64,000 bases of DNA from assembly GCF_009617575.1 (NCBI RefSeq), contig NZ_WIXJ01000002.1, forward strand, positions 525,025 to 589,024, in the 5' to 3' direction. Under the pieces are notes generated by a model. The model was given only the letters and a program-made list of their open reading frames with translations, was not told where the DNA came from and did no database searches. This stretch comes from Rhodocyclus gracilis. GTDB lineage: Bacteria; Pseudomonadota; Gammaproteobacteria; Burkholderiales; Rhodocyclaceae. Each line of letters begins with the position of its first letter. The stretch's first letter is position 1. Shown here in pieces: positions 10,390-19,817 of this stretch. The translations under genes and the position numbers were made by a program.

Positions 10390-12999
10390 TCAAACGCCCG
10401 CGCGCAAGGCCAACAGCGGTGGCGCACGCAGCAGCCGTGCCGCCGCCAGCCAGCCGGTGCCGGCAACGAGCAAGGCGCCGACCCCCGTCGCGATAAAAGG
10501 CAAACCGAGCGCGAGCGGCAAGGCAACGTGGAACACCTTGGCGGCGAGCACAGCGCCGACCGCCATGGCGCCAGCGCTGGCGATGAGACCGGCGGCAGCG
10601 CCAATGGCGGCGTACTCCGCGAGCAAGGCACCTGCCAGTTGCGAGCGCCGGGCGCCCAGCGCGCGCAGGAGAGCAAGCTCATAGCGCCGCTCATCCGCCG
10701 CCGACACCAGCGCCGCCCAGAGGACGATCAGCCCCGCCAGTACCGTGAACAGAAAGACGAACTCGATGGCACGCGACACCAGATCGAGGATCGCCTGGAG
10801 CTGGCGCAGGATGGCGGCGACGTCGATGACGGTCAGCGTTGGAAATTCGCCGACCAGACGATTGACGAAAGCAGCGTCGGCAGGCGGCAGATGGAAGGCG
10901 GTAATCCAGCTCGTCGAGAATGTTTCGAGCACGCCGGACGGAGCGAGCACGAAGAAGTTGACGCGCATCGAATCCCAATCGAGCTTGCGCAAGGCGACGA
11001 CCTCGACGGAAAGCATCTCACCGCCGACATCGAAAGCCAGGCGGTCGCCAAGATGGATGCCGAGCGTCCTGGCCAGCCCTTCCTCCACGGAAACGACACC
11101 ATGGCCACGGTCGGCCGGGGAAAACCAGCGCCCCGCCAGCAAGGTATTGCCTGCCGGCGGCGTATCCCGCCACGAGAGGTTGAATTCGCGATCAATCAGA
11201 CGCTGCGCCCGCTCGTCGGTAAAACTCTCCGCCGTGATATCGGCGTCATTGAGCCGTACCAGCCGGCCGCGCACCATCGGCGCAAACTCGGGCCGCAGAC
11301 CGTTGGCCTCGAAATAAGCACGCACCGCGTCAAGCTCGTCCGGCTGAATGTTGATGACGAAGCGATTGGGCGCGTCGGCCGGGGTCGCCCCGCGCCACGC
11401 CGTCAAGAGATCGCCACGAATCGTGGTGAGCAACAACAGCGCCATCACGCCAATCGCCAGCGCGCTGATCTGCACGACACTCGCGCCGGCGCGCCGCTCG
11501 AGGCCGAGAATACCCTGCCGCCAGCCGTGCCCGCCGGCGCCCGTCGGCAAACGGCGAACGAGCGCCGCAGCCGCGCGGACGAGCAGGCGCGCCACGCCGG
11601 CAAAGACCAGCAAAGCCACCGCAAAACCACCAAACACAAAGGCACCAAGGCGGATATCACCGGCGATCCAGAGCATCACCGCCGCCAGCGCCAGCGCGCC
11701 CACGGCGAAACCGCCGAAGAGACCAGCCGCAGGCGCCCCCAGCTCACGCCGCAGTACACGCAGCGTCGGCACGCGGCGCAGTTGCAGCAACGGCGGCGCC
11801 GCAAAAGCCAGCAGCAGAACGAGGCCCAGCACAAACCCCTGCGCCGCCGGCCGCCAGCCCGGCGCCGGCAAACTCGTCTCCAGCAACTGCGCAAAGGCTG
11901 CGTGCAAGACGAAATGTGCGGCATAACCGACGACACATCCGAGCGCCGACGCCAGCACGCCGAGAAGCACGAACTGGCTACCGAACAGCCAGAGCAGATC
12001 GGCTTGCGTCGCCCCCAGACAGCGCATGACGGCGCACGCATCCAGATGGCGTTGCGCATAACGCCGCGCCGCCAGCGCCACGGCCACCGCCGCGAGAATG
12101 GCGGTCAGCAGTGCCGCCAATCCGAGAAAGCTGCTCGCACGATCAAGCGCCGAGCGAATCTCCGGGCGACCGCTTTGCGCGTCTTCGAGACGCTCACCGC
12201 GCCCGAGCAGAGGCGTCGCGGCATCGCGCCAGGTTGCCAAGGCCGCCGCATCACCCGCCAGCAGCAGGCGCCAGGCCACGCGCGCGCCCGGTTGCACCAG
12301 CCCCGTAGCGTCGAGGTCGGCAAGATTCATCAGCAGGCGCGGCGCGACGCTGAAAAAACTGACGCCACGATCCGGCTCCTGCGTCAGCACAGCGTCGACG
12401 GTCAGTTCCGTTTTACCGACGGCGATCCGGTCGCCGCGTTGCGCCGCCAAGGCCAAGGCCAGCCGTTCGTCGAGCCAGACCGTGCCGCGCGGCGGGCCGC
12501 CGCTTGCCGGCTGATCCGCCGCGTTGAGTGCCGGCGCCGTGCGCAAGGCGCCACGCAGAGGATAGCCCTCGCTCACCGCCTTGATATCCGCCAGCGCGGT
12601 GCGGGCAGCGGAGGGCGTCCCGGCCAGGGCGCCACTGCGCGTCGACGCACTCTCGGCGGCATGCGCCACCATGCTTGGAAAACTGAGGGTCTGCGCCTGC
12701 CGCACCCCCTCACGCGGCAGCGCCAGAAGGGCCGGCGACGGCGGATGATCCGAGGCAAACACGAGGTCGGCGGCGAGCAGCTGATGCGATTCGCTCTCCA
12801 GCGCCAATCGCACGCGGTCCGCCGAGAAGCCGACCGCCGTCAGCGCCGCCACCGCCGTCGCCAAGGCCGCCGCCAGCAGACGCAATTCACCGCCGCGCGC
12901 GTCGCGCCGCAGCATTCGCCAGGCGAGACGCAAGGCTCTCAAACGCCCGCCCCACGAAGTGCGGCGCCATTGGCGATCCGCACATCGCCACCGCCGCAC
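10390..12999 (-). CDS. FtsX-like ABC transporter permease (YbbP type)
   Basis: A large permease of up to 869 residues with the YbbP layout: an N-terminal membrane helix, a first extracytoplasmic domain, a central bundle of membrane helices (FtsX-like, about 300-500), a second extracytoplasmic domain and three C-terminal helices. YbbP-type permeases normally work with a YbbA-type ATPase, possibly in export or release of hydrophobic molecules (family knowledge). No ATPase gene is adjacent. The start is uncertain: the longest frame begins at a GTG (12999), but a TTG at 12942 or the ATG at 12915 (MLRRDARGG) would put the start closer to the first helix, as in relatives. Confidence 0.85.
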   Translation of the reverse strand: MRRWRCADRQWRRTSWGGRLRALRLAWRMLRRDARGGELRLLAAALATAVAALTAVGFSADRVRLALESESHQLLAADLVFASDHPPSPALLALPREGVRQAQTLSFPSMVAHAAESASTRSGALAGTPSAARTALADIKAVSEGYPLRGALRTAPALNAADQPASGGPPRGTVWLDERLALALAAQRGDRIAVGKTELTVDAVLTQEPDRGVSFFSVAPRLLMNLADLDATGLVQPGARVAWRLLLAGDAAALATWRDAATPLLGRGERLEDAQSGRPEIRSALDRASSFLGLAALLTAILAAVAVALAARRYAQRHLDACAVMRCLGATQADLLWLFGSQFVLLGVLASALGCVVGYAAHFVLHAAFAQLLETSLPAPGWRPAAQGFVLGLVLLLAFAAPPLLQLRRVPTLRVLRRELGAPAAGLFGGFAVGALALAAVMLWIAGDIRLGAFVFGGFAVALLVFAGVARLLVRAAAALVRRLPTGAGGHGWRQGILGLERRAGASVVQISALAIGVMALLLLTTIRGDLLTAWRGATPADAPNRFVINIQPDELDAVRAYFEANGLRPEFAPMVRGRLVRLNDADITAESFTDERAQRLIDREFNLSWRDTPPAGNTLLAGRWFSPADRGHGVVSVEEGLARTLGIHLGDRLAFDVGGEMLSVEVVALRKLDWDSMRVNFFVLAPSGVLETFSTSWITAFHLPPADAAFVNRLVGEFPTLTVIDVAAILRQLQAILDLVSRAIEFVFLFTVLAGLIVLWAALVSAADERRYELALLRALGARRSQLAGALLAEYAAIGAAAGLIASAGAMAVGAVLAAKVFHVALPLALGLPFIATGVGALLVAGTGWLAAARLLRAPPLLALRAGV

Positions 13000-13290
13000 G
13001 CAGGGCGGCAGGCACAGACGACGCCGGAGCGAATCCCCCGAACGACAATTGCGCCTTTTGTGCTGACGACGCCCACTTCGCTTGCCACGCTCACTCGGAC
13101 TCCTTCGCAGACGGCACAGGGATCAAACGACGCCCCCAAACTCGCAATAACGCCCGGCGAGCCGGGCGCAGGCAACGCGCGCCGACGGTTCGATGCGCAG
13201 CGCGCCGCCTCCTGTCTGATCCGACCACAGCCGGGCGCGAACGATCCCGTAGCGCTGCACTCCACCACCCGCACCGCCAGGAGCGACGAA

Positions 13291-14670
13291 TCACTCCAGA
13301 TCGCGCAGGCGCGAAACGGCGTCCTCGACGCGTACGACGGCAATCGTTTCCATCCCCTCGATCGGCTGCTTTGGCGCGTTCGCCGCCGGAATCAGCGCGC
13401 GCGTGAAACCGAGCTTGGCCGCTTCGCGCAGGCGCTCCTGGCCGCGCGGCGCCGGGCGGATCTCGCCGGTCAGGCCGATTTCGCCGAAGACGACGAGCTT
13501 GTCCGGTAGCGGCCGGTTGGCGAGCGAGGAGACGATCGCCAGCGTCACCGCGAGGTCCGCCGCCGGTTCAATGATGCGCACGCCACCAACGGCGTTGACG
13601 AAAACGTCCTGGTCGAAGCAGACGACACCGGCGTGGCGGTGCAGCACGGCGAGCAGCATCGCCAGACGCTGCGCGTCGAGACCGACGGTCAGGCGGCGTG
13701 GATTGCCGTGCGCCGGATCGACTAGCGCCTGGATTTCGACGAGCAAGGGCCGTGTTCCCTCCTGCGCGACGAGCACCGCCGCGCCGGGCGCTGCCTGCGA
13801 GCGCGAGGGCAAAAACAGCGCCGACGGGTTGGAAACGCCCTTCAGCCCGCGCTCAGTCATGGCGAAGACGCCGATCTCGTTGACCGCGCCGAAGCGGTTC
13901 TTCACCGCGCGAATGAGGCGGAAGGCCGAGTGCGTGTCGCCCTCGAAGTAGAGCACGGTGTCGACGATGTGCTCGAGCACGCGCGGGCCGGCCAGCGCGC
14001 CTTCCTTGGTGACGTGGCCGACGAGCAGGATGCTGATGCCGGTCTGCTTGGCCAGCCGGGTGAGCTGCGCCGCACACTCGCGCACCTGCGCCACCGATCC
14101 CGGCGCCGAGGCGAGCGCGTCGCTCCACAGGGTCTGGATCGAGTCGATCACCGCCACGTCGGGACGCTCGCGCGCCAGCACGGCGAGGATCTGTTCAAGG
14201 TTGATCTCGGCAAACAGCGGCAGTGCGCGCGTTTCCAGCGCCAGCCGGCGCGCGCGCATCGCCACCTGCTCGCCCGACTCCTCGCCCGAAACATAGAGCA
14301 CGCGCCGCGTCGCCGAGAGGCCGGCGAGCGCCTGCAGCAGCAGCGTGCTCTTGCCGATGCCGGGGTCGCCACCGATCAGCGTAACGCCACCGGCGACCAG
14401 ACCGCCGCCGAGCGCGCGGTCGAACTCGCCGACACCGGTCGGCACGCGATCAGCCTCGCGCGCCTCGATGTCAGCGAGCACGCGCGGCGCCGACGTTGGC
14501 GCCAGACCGGCAAAGCGTGGCGACGAAGCGTTCTGCGCTGCCGGCGAGAGGGCGGCGAGCCGCGTTTCCGACAAGGTATTCCAGGCACCGCAGGCAGGGC
14601 ATTGCCCCTGCCATTTCGGCGTTGTCGCGCCGCATTCGCCACAGCTGTAGACGCTCTTGTCGCGCGCCAC
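13291..14670 (-). CDS. radA: DNA repair protein RadA
   Basis: A 459-residue RecA-like ATPase that helps process recombination intermediates (branch migration). Seen: N-terminal C4 zinc finger (CGECGATTPKWQGQCPACGAW), Walker A GGDPGIGKST near residue 100, the RadA-specific KNRFG motif near 255, and a C-terminal Lon-protease-like domain without the catalytic dyad context. The length is typical. The start is a GTG only two bases after the alr stop (TGAGCGTG), so alr and radA form an operon with likely translational coupling. Confidence 0.96.
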   Translation of the reverse strand: MARDKSVYSCGECGATTPKWQGQCPACGAWNTLSETRLAALSPAAQNASSPRFAGLAPTSAPRVLADIEAREADRVPTGVGEFDRALGGGLVAGGVTLIGGDPGIGKSTLLLQALAGLSATRRVLYVSGEESGEQVAMRARRLALETRALPLFAEINLEQILAVLARERPDVAVIDSIQTLWSDALASAPGSVAQVRECAAQLTRLAKQTGISILLVGHVTKEGALAGPRVLEHIVDTVLYFEGDTHSAFRLIRAVKNRFGAVNEIGVFAMTERGLKGVSNPSALFLPSRSQAAPGAAVLVAQEGTRPLLVEIQALVDPAHGNPRRLTVGLDAQRLAMLLAVLHRHAGVVCFDQDVFVNAVGGVRIIEPAADLAVTLAIVSSLANRPLPDKLVVFGEIGLTGEIRPAPRGQERLREAAKLGFTRALIPAANAPKQPIEGMETIAVVRVEDAVSRLRDLE

Positions 14671-14672
14671 GC

Positions 14673-15929
14673 TCAGGCTCCGCCAGCGGCAGGCACGGCG
14701 CCGGCGATCTCGGCGGCCAGCGCCTCAAGCCCGCATTCGCTGACTGGCACGCGGCGCGCCAGCGAGCAAAAGAGTTCATAGCTGATGGTGCCGGCGGCAG
14801 CGGCGACTTCGTCGGCCGGCAAGCCCTCGCCCCACAGCGTCACCTCGCTGCCGATGCCCGCGTCGGGAATGGCGCTCAGGTCGCAGGCCATCATGTCCAT
14901 CGACACGCGGCCGACGGTCACGGTGCGCTGGCCGTTAACGAGGATGGGCGAGCCCCCGGGCACATGGCGCGGATAGCCGTCGGCGTAGCCGCAGGCCACG
15001 ACGCCGATGCGCGTCGCCTGCGTGGCCTCGAACAGCCCGCCGTAACCGACGCGGTCGCCGGGCAACACTTCCTGAACGCCGATGAGGCGGCTTTGCAGGG
15101 TCATCACCGGCCGCAGACCGAAGCTTGCGGCGCGCTCCCCGGCAAACGGGCTGCCGCCGTAGAGGACGATCCCCGGCCGCACCCAGTCACAGCGCACCTG
15201 CGTGTGACGCAGGATGGCCGCCGAATTGGCCAGCGACACTTCCCCCGGATAGTCGGCGAGGAGCGCGGCCATGCGCTGATACTGCCAATCGACGCCGCGC
15301 GGGTCGTCGGCGTTGGCGAAGTGGCTCATCAACATCACCGCCGCAACACCCGGCAAGGCCTGCAACTCAGCCAGCGCACGCGGCACCTGATCGGGCGTGA
15401 AACCCAGGCGGTTCATACCGCTATTGATCTTGAGACCGACCGACAGACGCGCGCCCGCCGGCATCGAACGCAGCATGGCGATCTGATCGAAACAGTGGAT
15501 CGCCGGCCGCAAATCGTAGTCGACGCACACCGCGACATCGCTCGCCGCAAACAGCCCTTCGAGCAGGACGATCGGCTGGCGGATGCCGGCATCGCGCAGC
15601 GCCACGCCCTCGGCGAGGTCGAGCAGGGCAAAGCCGTCGGCAACGTCGCCCAAGGCGCGTGCAGCACGCAGCAGGCCGTGCCCGTAGGCATCGGCCTTGA
15701 CCACGGCGAAAGCGCGCGTGCCACTCGCGCGGCGGCGCGCCTGAAGATAGTTATGGCGCAGAGCCGACAGATCGATGCGCGCGTGGATGGGGCGCGATAC
15801 GAGCGGGTGGGCGATATAGGGATTGAGGTGGGGATACTGCGCGCTGGCAGGAAAGGCGGGAGCAGACAATTCACGCAACGCACGCGAAGAATTCTCCTCA
15901 CGCGGGCTGGCGATAGCAGACGTAGACAT
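14673..15929 (-). CDS. alr: Alanine racemase
   Basis: PLP-dependent enzyme making D-alanine for peptidoglycan. Seen: the PLP lysine motif AFAVVKADAYGHG (Lys near residue 78 from this start), RPGIVLYGGSPF, and VGYGGLFEATQATRIGVVACGYADGYPR near the active-site tyrosine. The catalytic core begins at SRPIHARIDLSALRHN, but the codon just before it is GTA, not a start codon. The nearest supported start is the ATG at 15929, with CCCGGAG upstream, giving 418 residues and a non-conserved leader of about 43 residues. A TTG inside the leader is another possibility. radA follows after two bases. Confidence 0.93.
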   Translation of the reverse strand: MSTSAIASPREENSSRALRELSAPAFPASAQYPHLNPYIAHPLVSRPIHARIDLSALRHNYLQARRRASGTRAFAVVKADAYGHGLLRAARALGDVADGFALLDLAEGVALRDAGIRQPIVLLEGLFAASDVAVCVDYDLRPAIHCFDQIAMLRSMPAGARLSVGLKINSGMNRLGFTPDQVPRALAELQALPGVAAVMLMSHFANADDPRGVDWQYQRMAALLADYPGEVSLANSAAILRHTQVRCDWVRPGIVLYGGSPFAGERAASFGLRPVMTLQSRLIGVQEVLPGDRVGYGGLFEATQATRIGVVACGYADGYPRHVPGGSPILVNGQRTVTVGRVSMDMMACDLSAIPDAGIGSEVTLWGEGLPADEVAAAAGTISYELFCSLARRVPVSECGLEALAAEIAGAVPAAGGA

Positions 15930-16379
15930 CGGAAAACGGACTCCGGGAATTGGGCGCCGGATGACACTGGGCGGAAGAGCGTGCCGCGAACGGCACACGA
16001 CAGGGAAGGCGAAAGGCCCGAAAAAAACAGGGGTCGCCACGCCTTGGCAGGGGAGTATTCAAGCACAAAACGCCCGGCGCCGACAGTTGCCCCCTACCTT
16101 GACTGGCTCTGGGCAGGCGGACCGGCGGCGCCATTTCATCGCTCGCCGACACTTGCCACGATATCGCCCAAAAGGCCGGCGATGTGCGCCAGCGCACCGA
16201 CGCCTCTTCCGACCGCGCTCCACACTGCCTCGGCGTAAGGGGTGATCGCACGGCGCGCGTCGACGCCGCTCGCCCGCCGAGGCTGGCGAGCGCGACCGGT
16301 ATCGCCGGCAGCGCGGCTAAGGCCCCCCCGCCGAACGCAACATCCCGCCCTTCCCTCATCACCACAAAGGAAATCAGCG
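15930..16379. other. 450-base divergent intergenic region
   Basis: It lies between alr (minus) and the lipoprotein genes (plus), so it should contain both promoters. I could not single out convincing -35/-10 boxes. The frames here are shadows. An AAAGGA ribosome site for the next gene ends the region. Confidence 0.5.
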
Positions 16380-16793
16380 ATGAACTCAAGGCTCAGCACG
16401 TCTGCGTCACGGCGCAGGTTCACGGCGATTCATGGCGGCACACACGTCTGGCTGGCCATCGGCACCACGCTGCTTCTGGCGGCCTGCGCCAGCACGCCAC
16501 CGCCCACAGAGCAATTGGCCGTATCGACGGCCGCGCTGGAGAGTGCCACCAAGGCGGGCGCCGGCGAGGCCGCGCCGTCCGACTTGCTGCTCGCGCGCGA
16601 AAAGCTCGACCGCGCCCGCGCCGCCTTTGCCGATGGCCGCAACGACGACGCCCTGAAGCTCGCGCAGCAGGCCGAGCTCGACGCCCATCTGGCCGAAGTC
16701 AGGGCGCGCTCGAGCAAGGCGCGCGCAGCGGCGGCCGAGCTACGCGAGGGCGTGCGCGTCCTGCGCGAAGAGATGTACCGCCGTCCCCGCTAA
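16380..16793 (+). CDS. DUF4398-type envelope lipoprotein
   Basis: 137 residues. A signal peptide with lipobox LLAACAS puts the lipidated Cys near residue 36, so it is probably an outer-membrane lipoprotein. The rest is charged, alpha-helical and Ala/Arg/Glu-rich (LLAREKLDRARAAFADGRNDDALKLAQQAELDAHLAEVRA), matching the DUF4398 pattern. The start was set at the ATG with AAAGGA upstream; upstream in-frame starts give no signal peptide. It is followed after 24 bases by an OmpA-domain lipoprotein that begins with a similar DUF4398-like segment, so the two probably work together at the cell envelope. Confidence 0.85.
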   Translation: MNSRLSTSASRRRFTAIHGGTHVWLAIGTTLLLAACASTPPPTEQLAVSTAALESATKAGAGEAAPSDLLLAREKLDRARAAFADGRNDDALKLAQQAELDAHLAEVRARSSKARAAAAELREGVRVLREEMYRRPR

Positions 16794-16817
16794 GCCCATC
16801 CCACAAAGGAAACGATC

Positions 16818-17624
16818 ATGCACAAGACTGCCGTTTTTGCCCTGAGCCTCCTGAGCATTGCCGTGCTTGGCGCCTGCAGCAGCACGCCGCCAAACAACGC
16901 GCGGCTCGACGAAGCCCGCAGCACCTACCGCGCGGCGCAAGACCAGCCGCAAACCCGAGAGCTTGCCGGCGGCGAACTGCGCCTCGCGGGCGACTATCTC
17001 AATCGTGCCAACGAGGCGGCGATTCGCGGCGACAAGACCGCCGACATCGAGCATCTGGCCTATCTCGCCCGGCAGCAGGTCGCCATCGCCGAAGAAACGG
17101 GCCGGGAAAAAGCCGCCGAACAGCGCATCAGCCACGCCGACGGCGCCCGCGACAAGGAAAGACTCGCGGCGCGCACGCAGGAAGCCGACGCCTCGCACCG
17201 GCAGAACCTGCAACTCGAAGCGCAACTCTCCGAACTGAAGGCGACCAAGACCGCACGCGGTCTGGTCGTCACCATCGGCGACCTGCTGTTCGATACCGAC
17301 AAGGCGCAGCTGAAGAGCGGCGGACTGCGCAGCGTGCGCACGCTCGCCAACATCCTCAAGGACGCGCCGCAGCGCAAGGTGCAGATCGAGGGATTCACCG
17401 ACAGCACCGGCAGCGAGAGCCACAATCAGGAGCTCTCAAGCCGGCGCGCCGAAGCTGTGCGCGACGCGCTGGTCGACGCCGGTGTCGCCAGCGAACGCAT
17501 CGGCACGCACGGCTACGGCGAAGCTTATCCGGTGGCGGGCAACGACAGCGCCGGCAGCCGGCAGTTGAACCGTCGCGTCGAAGTGATTCTCTCCGACGAC
17601 AACGGCGTCATCCCATCGCGTTGA
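16818..17624 (+). CDS. OmpA-family peptidoglycan-binding lipoprotein with DUF4398 segment
   Basis: 268 residues. Signal peptide and lipobox VLGACSS near residue 20; a helical DUF4398-like region (about 25-145), and a C-terminal OmpA-like domain (about 150-260) with peptidoglycan-binding residues in IEGFTDSTGSESHNQELSSRRAEAVRDALVDAG and NRRVEVIL. It would tether the outer membrane to peptidoglycan. The ribosome site AAAGGAAACG precedes the ATG. It forms an operon with the preceding DUF4398 lipoprotein. Confidence 0.9.
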   Translation: MHKTAVFALSLLSIAVLGACSSTPPNNARLDEARSTYRAAQDQPQTRELAGGELRLAGDYLNRANEAAIRGDKTADIEHLAYLARQQVAIAEETGREKAAEQRISHADGARDKERLAARTQEADASHRQNLQLEAQLSELKATKTARGLVVTIGDLLFDTDKAQLKSGGLRSVRTLANILKDAPQRKVQIEGFTDSTGSESHNQELSSRRAEAVRDALVDAGVASERIGTHGYGEAYPVAGNDSAGSRQLNRRVEVILSDDNGVIPSR

Positions 17625-17656
17625 TCCGGCGCATTTCGCAATTCTCTTAAGCCAGC

Positions 17657-17693
17657 GCGCCGCGCCCTCGCCCGATAGCGGCGAGCGCGGCGC
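17657..17693. terminator. GC-rich hairpin between convergent genes
   Basis: GCGCCGCG (17657-17664) pairs with CGCGGCGC (17686-17693), and CTCGCC (17667-17672) with GGCGAG (17680-17685), with a 2-base bulge and 7-base loop. It sits between the OmpA lipoprotein and porin genes and could stop transcription from both sides. No T-run. Confidence 0.55.
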
Positions 17694-17712
17694 AGAGAAC
17701 TCGCGGCGCCGC

Positions 17713-19068
17713 TCAGAACTCGGCGTGGAAGCGCAGGGCGGTGAAGTTGGCCGGGCCGCGGTCTGCGTTATAGCCGGGATTGCGGATGTGCTGCACATCC
17801 GCCGTCAGATAAACGCCGCGCATGATGTTCACGCTGTAGTACGCCTCGACCACCTGTTCGGGGCGGTAGTTGAGTGCGCCATCGCCGAGGAAGAAGGAAA
17901 TACCGCCCGCCGCCAGGTAGCGCTGCCGCTCGGCCGACAAGGCATTGCGCAGATAGCCGAGACCCACGGTGTCGTCGGCGCGTCCCCAGCGCGCGCCCTT
18001 CAGCGAGAAGCCGGTACCCAGCGAGGCGTCGGTTTCGGTGAAGGCGAGCGTTTCCGTCCGGCCATCAGCCTTCATGGCGCGCAGGAAAAAGCCCAGATCG
18101 TCGGCCAGCGCCTGCTCGATGTTGATGCCCAAGCCGGATTTCGTCTTGTCACTGTTACGCACGGCCGCGATGGCTTGCGGATCGGCGCTGGGATTGGCAC
18201 GCAGATACGCCAGCGCGTCGTCGAAGCTCGCCATGCGCGCGTGATCGCGCCAGGCGAGCAGGCGTACCTTGCCGGGCAGGCCCGCGAGCGTGTGCCCCCG
18301 CTCGATTTCGATCTGGTCGCCGTAATGGCGACCGATGCGATAGTCGGTCGGCAACATGTTCGGCTCGCGCGGCCCGGTCATGCGGCCGAAGCGGAAGACC
18401 CAATTTTCCTGATACCACTCACCCGCGAAGCCCCAGCCGAAGCCGCGTGCATCGGCGGCGTAGTCGTAGGCGAGCGGCGCCATGAAACCGGCGTTCATGA
18501 AGTGGACGCGCGGGTCCTTGGCGTAGGCGTTGTCGTCAAAAACGTCGAGCGTCGAAAAATTGCCGAGCGTCAGCACAAAACGGTTGGTATCGACGTGCCC
18601 GGCCATCTGGTTGGCATCGGCCTCGACCACCTCCTCGCCACCGCCGCGATTCCAGGTCTGGCGCAGGAAGAGACGCTGCCGGTAGAGCGTCGGCGTGGTG
18701 CCGGCGGTACGCGTCAGTTCACCGTTGGTAAAACCGCCGGTGCCGTTCAGATCGGAAAACGGCACGCCTTGCGTCACTTCCGGGTTGAGATACAACTCGC
18801 CGCCTTGCCAGGGACGAAACCCGAGATAAGCGGTCGCCGTCGCCGTATAGCTCTTTTCGGCCTCAGCCGCGAGACTCTGGCTGCCGCTGTAAGCCGCCCT
18901 GAACGAAGACTTCTTCTGCCAGACATAGGTCGTCTGAAAGCGCGCTGTCCATTCCTCGTACTCGTCGCCCTCAGCCAGGGCAACGGCCGGCGCCAGGGAG
19001 GCCATCAGCAAGACGCCGGCGGAGATGCCCGAAAACTTGGAAATTCGAGCAAAAAAAAGCAAAAACAT
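17713..19068 (-). CDS. OprB-family (carbohydrate-selective type) outer-membrane porin
   Basis: 451 residues with a signal peptide (MFLLFFARISKFSGISAGVLLMASLAPAVALA) and a beta-barrel with many alternating aromatic strands, ending in the C-terminal Phe (ALRFHAEF) typical for barrel insertion by BAM. The motif YLGFRPWQGGELYLNPEVTQGVPFSDLNGTGGFTNGE matches the OprB family. OprB porins usually pass sugars. The start at 19068 has AAGGG upstream and gives a clean signal peptide; the in-frame start at 19161 does not. A Pho box about 125 bases upstream suggests phosphate-starvation control, which is unusual for a sugar porin. Confidence 0.88.
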   Translation of the reverse strand: MFLLFFARISKFSGISAGVLLMASLAPAVALAEGDEYEEWTARFQTTYVWQKKSSFRAAYSGSQSLAAEAEKSYTATATAYLGFRPWQGGELYLNPEVTQGVPFSDLNGTGGFTNGELTRTAGTTPTLYRQRLFLRQTWNRGGGEEVVEADANQMAGHVDTNRFVLTLGNFSTLDVFDDNAYAKDPRVHFMNAGFMAPLAYDYAADARGFGWGFAGEWYQENWVFRFGRMTGPREPNMLPTDYRIGRHYGDQIEIERGHTLAGLPGKVRLLAWRDHARMASFDDALAYLRANPSADPQAIAAVRNSDKTKSGLGINIEQALADDLGFFLRAMKADGRTETLAFTETDASLGTGFSLKGARWGRADDTVGLGYLRNALSAERQRYLAAGGISFFLGDGALNYRPEQVVEAYYSVNIMRGVYLTADVQHIRNPGYNADRGPANFTALRFHAEF

Positions 19069-19176
19069 AAAAAACCCTTGAAAAATAACCCTCGGCCGCT
19101 GTGGGCGAGCGCGTCGGCTCGTCTCGGCGAAAGCAGAAATATAAAAGCACGCCTCTCGCAAGCCCCCGGCGCTCTG

Positions 19177-19210
19177 AGGATATGAAACTAAAGTGACAGC
19201 CCGGTGACAA
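19177..19210 (-). promoter_or_regulatory. Pho box and -10 box upstream of the porin
   Basis: On the minus strand two 7-base direct repeats, TTGTCAC and CTGTCAC, are separated by four bases (CGGG); coordinates 19193-19210. This matches the PhoB-binding consensus, two CTGTCAT-like repeats 11 bases apart. A -10-like TATCCT (19177-19182) follows ten bases after the second repeat, the spacing expected when a Pho box replaces the -35 box. Confidence 0.7.
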
Positions 19211-19292
19211 TTCGCCTCGCCATGTAGCCGTTTCGGTCTACTAATCGCAGGCGAGTGCCCCCGTGACGTCCTGCCCGCGATGGCAGGCGGTA

Positions 19293-19817
19293 TCAGGGAA
19301 AGCGGCGTATTGGCCGGATTTGCGCGCCATCGAGATAAACCGTTCCCTCCTGAATAGTCCAGGCAAGCTTCATCGAGCGCGTAGCCAGGCGCGCAAGACT
19401 GTCGCTATCGGCCGCCGACAGTACGAAAACCTCAAGATTGCGGTAGCGCTGCAAGGCCTCGGCATTCTGCTTCCACCAGCTCTCGGCGCGACTGCCATAG
19501 GCGATCACTACCACCTGTTCGGCGCGACCGCAGGCTTTGCGCAGGCGCCCCTCCTCCGGCAATCCCACTTCGATCCAGCGGCGAATGAGGCCGGTGGGAT
19601 CGACTTCCCACAGCGCCGCCTCGTCGTCCGCCGACAGACCCTTGCCGAAACGCAGGTCTTCATGGGCATAGAGCGCGAAGGCGAGCAGGCGTACCATTAG
19701 CCGTTCCTCGGTTTCCGAGGGATGCTGCGCCAGCGTCAGCGCGTAGTCGGCGAAATGATTGCGGTCGAGGTCGGCGAGCTGGAGTTCGGCCTTGAAAACG
19801 GTTGATTTGAGCGCCAC
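19293..19817 (-). CDS. yaeQ: YaeQ family protein
   Basis: 174 residues matching YaeQ from end to end (MALKSTVFKAELQLADLDRNHFADYALTLAQHPSETEERLMVRLLAFALYAHEDLRFGKGLS; IEVGLPEEGRLRKACGRAEQVVVIAYG). YaeQ has a PD-(D/E)XK nuclease-like fold; its role is uncertain (it was once linked to RfaH suppression). The conserved E, D and E in the core are present. The start is GTG with a G-rich ribosome site. It lies divergent from lplT. Confidence 0.9.
   Translation of the reverse strand: MALKSTVFKAELQLADLDRNHFADYALTLAQHPSETEERLMVRLLAFALYAHEDLRFGKGLSADDEAALWEVDPTGLIRRWIEVGLPEEGRLRKACGRAEQVVVIAYGSRAESWWKQNAEALQRYRNLEVFVLSAADSDSLARLATRSMKLAWTIQEGTVYLDGAQIRPIRRFP

Noticed and set aside
12939..13343. A 134-codon minus-strand frame between the permease and radA
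   Set aside because: It overlaps the ends of both genes, lacks a ribosome site and has no family-like composition.
10528..13509. A 993-codon plus-strand frame opposite the YbbP-like permease
   Set aside because: It mirrors the permease codons on the other strand; the product is Arg/Gln/His-rich without any domain, typical of antisense frames in GC-rich genes.
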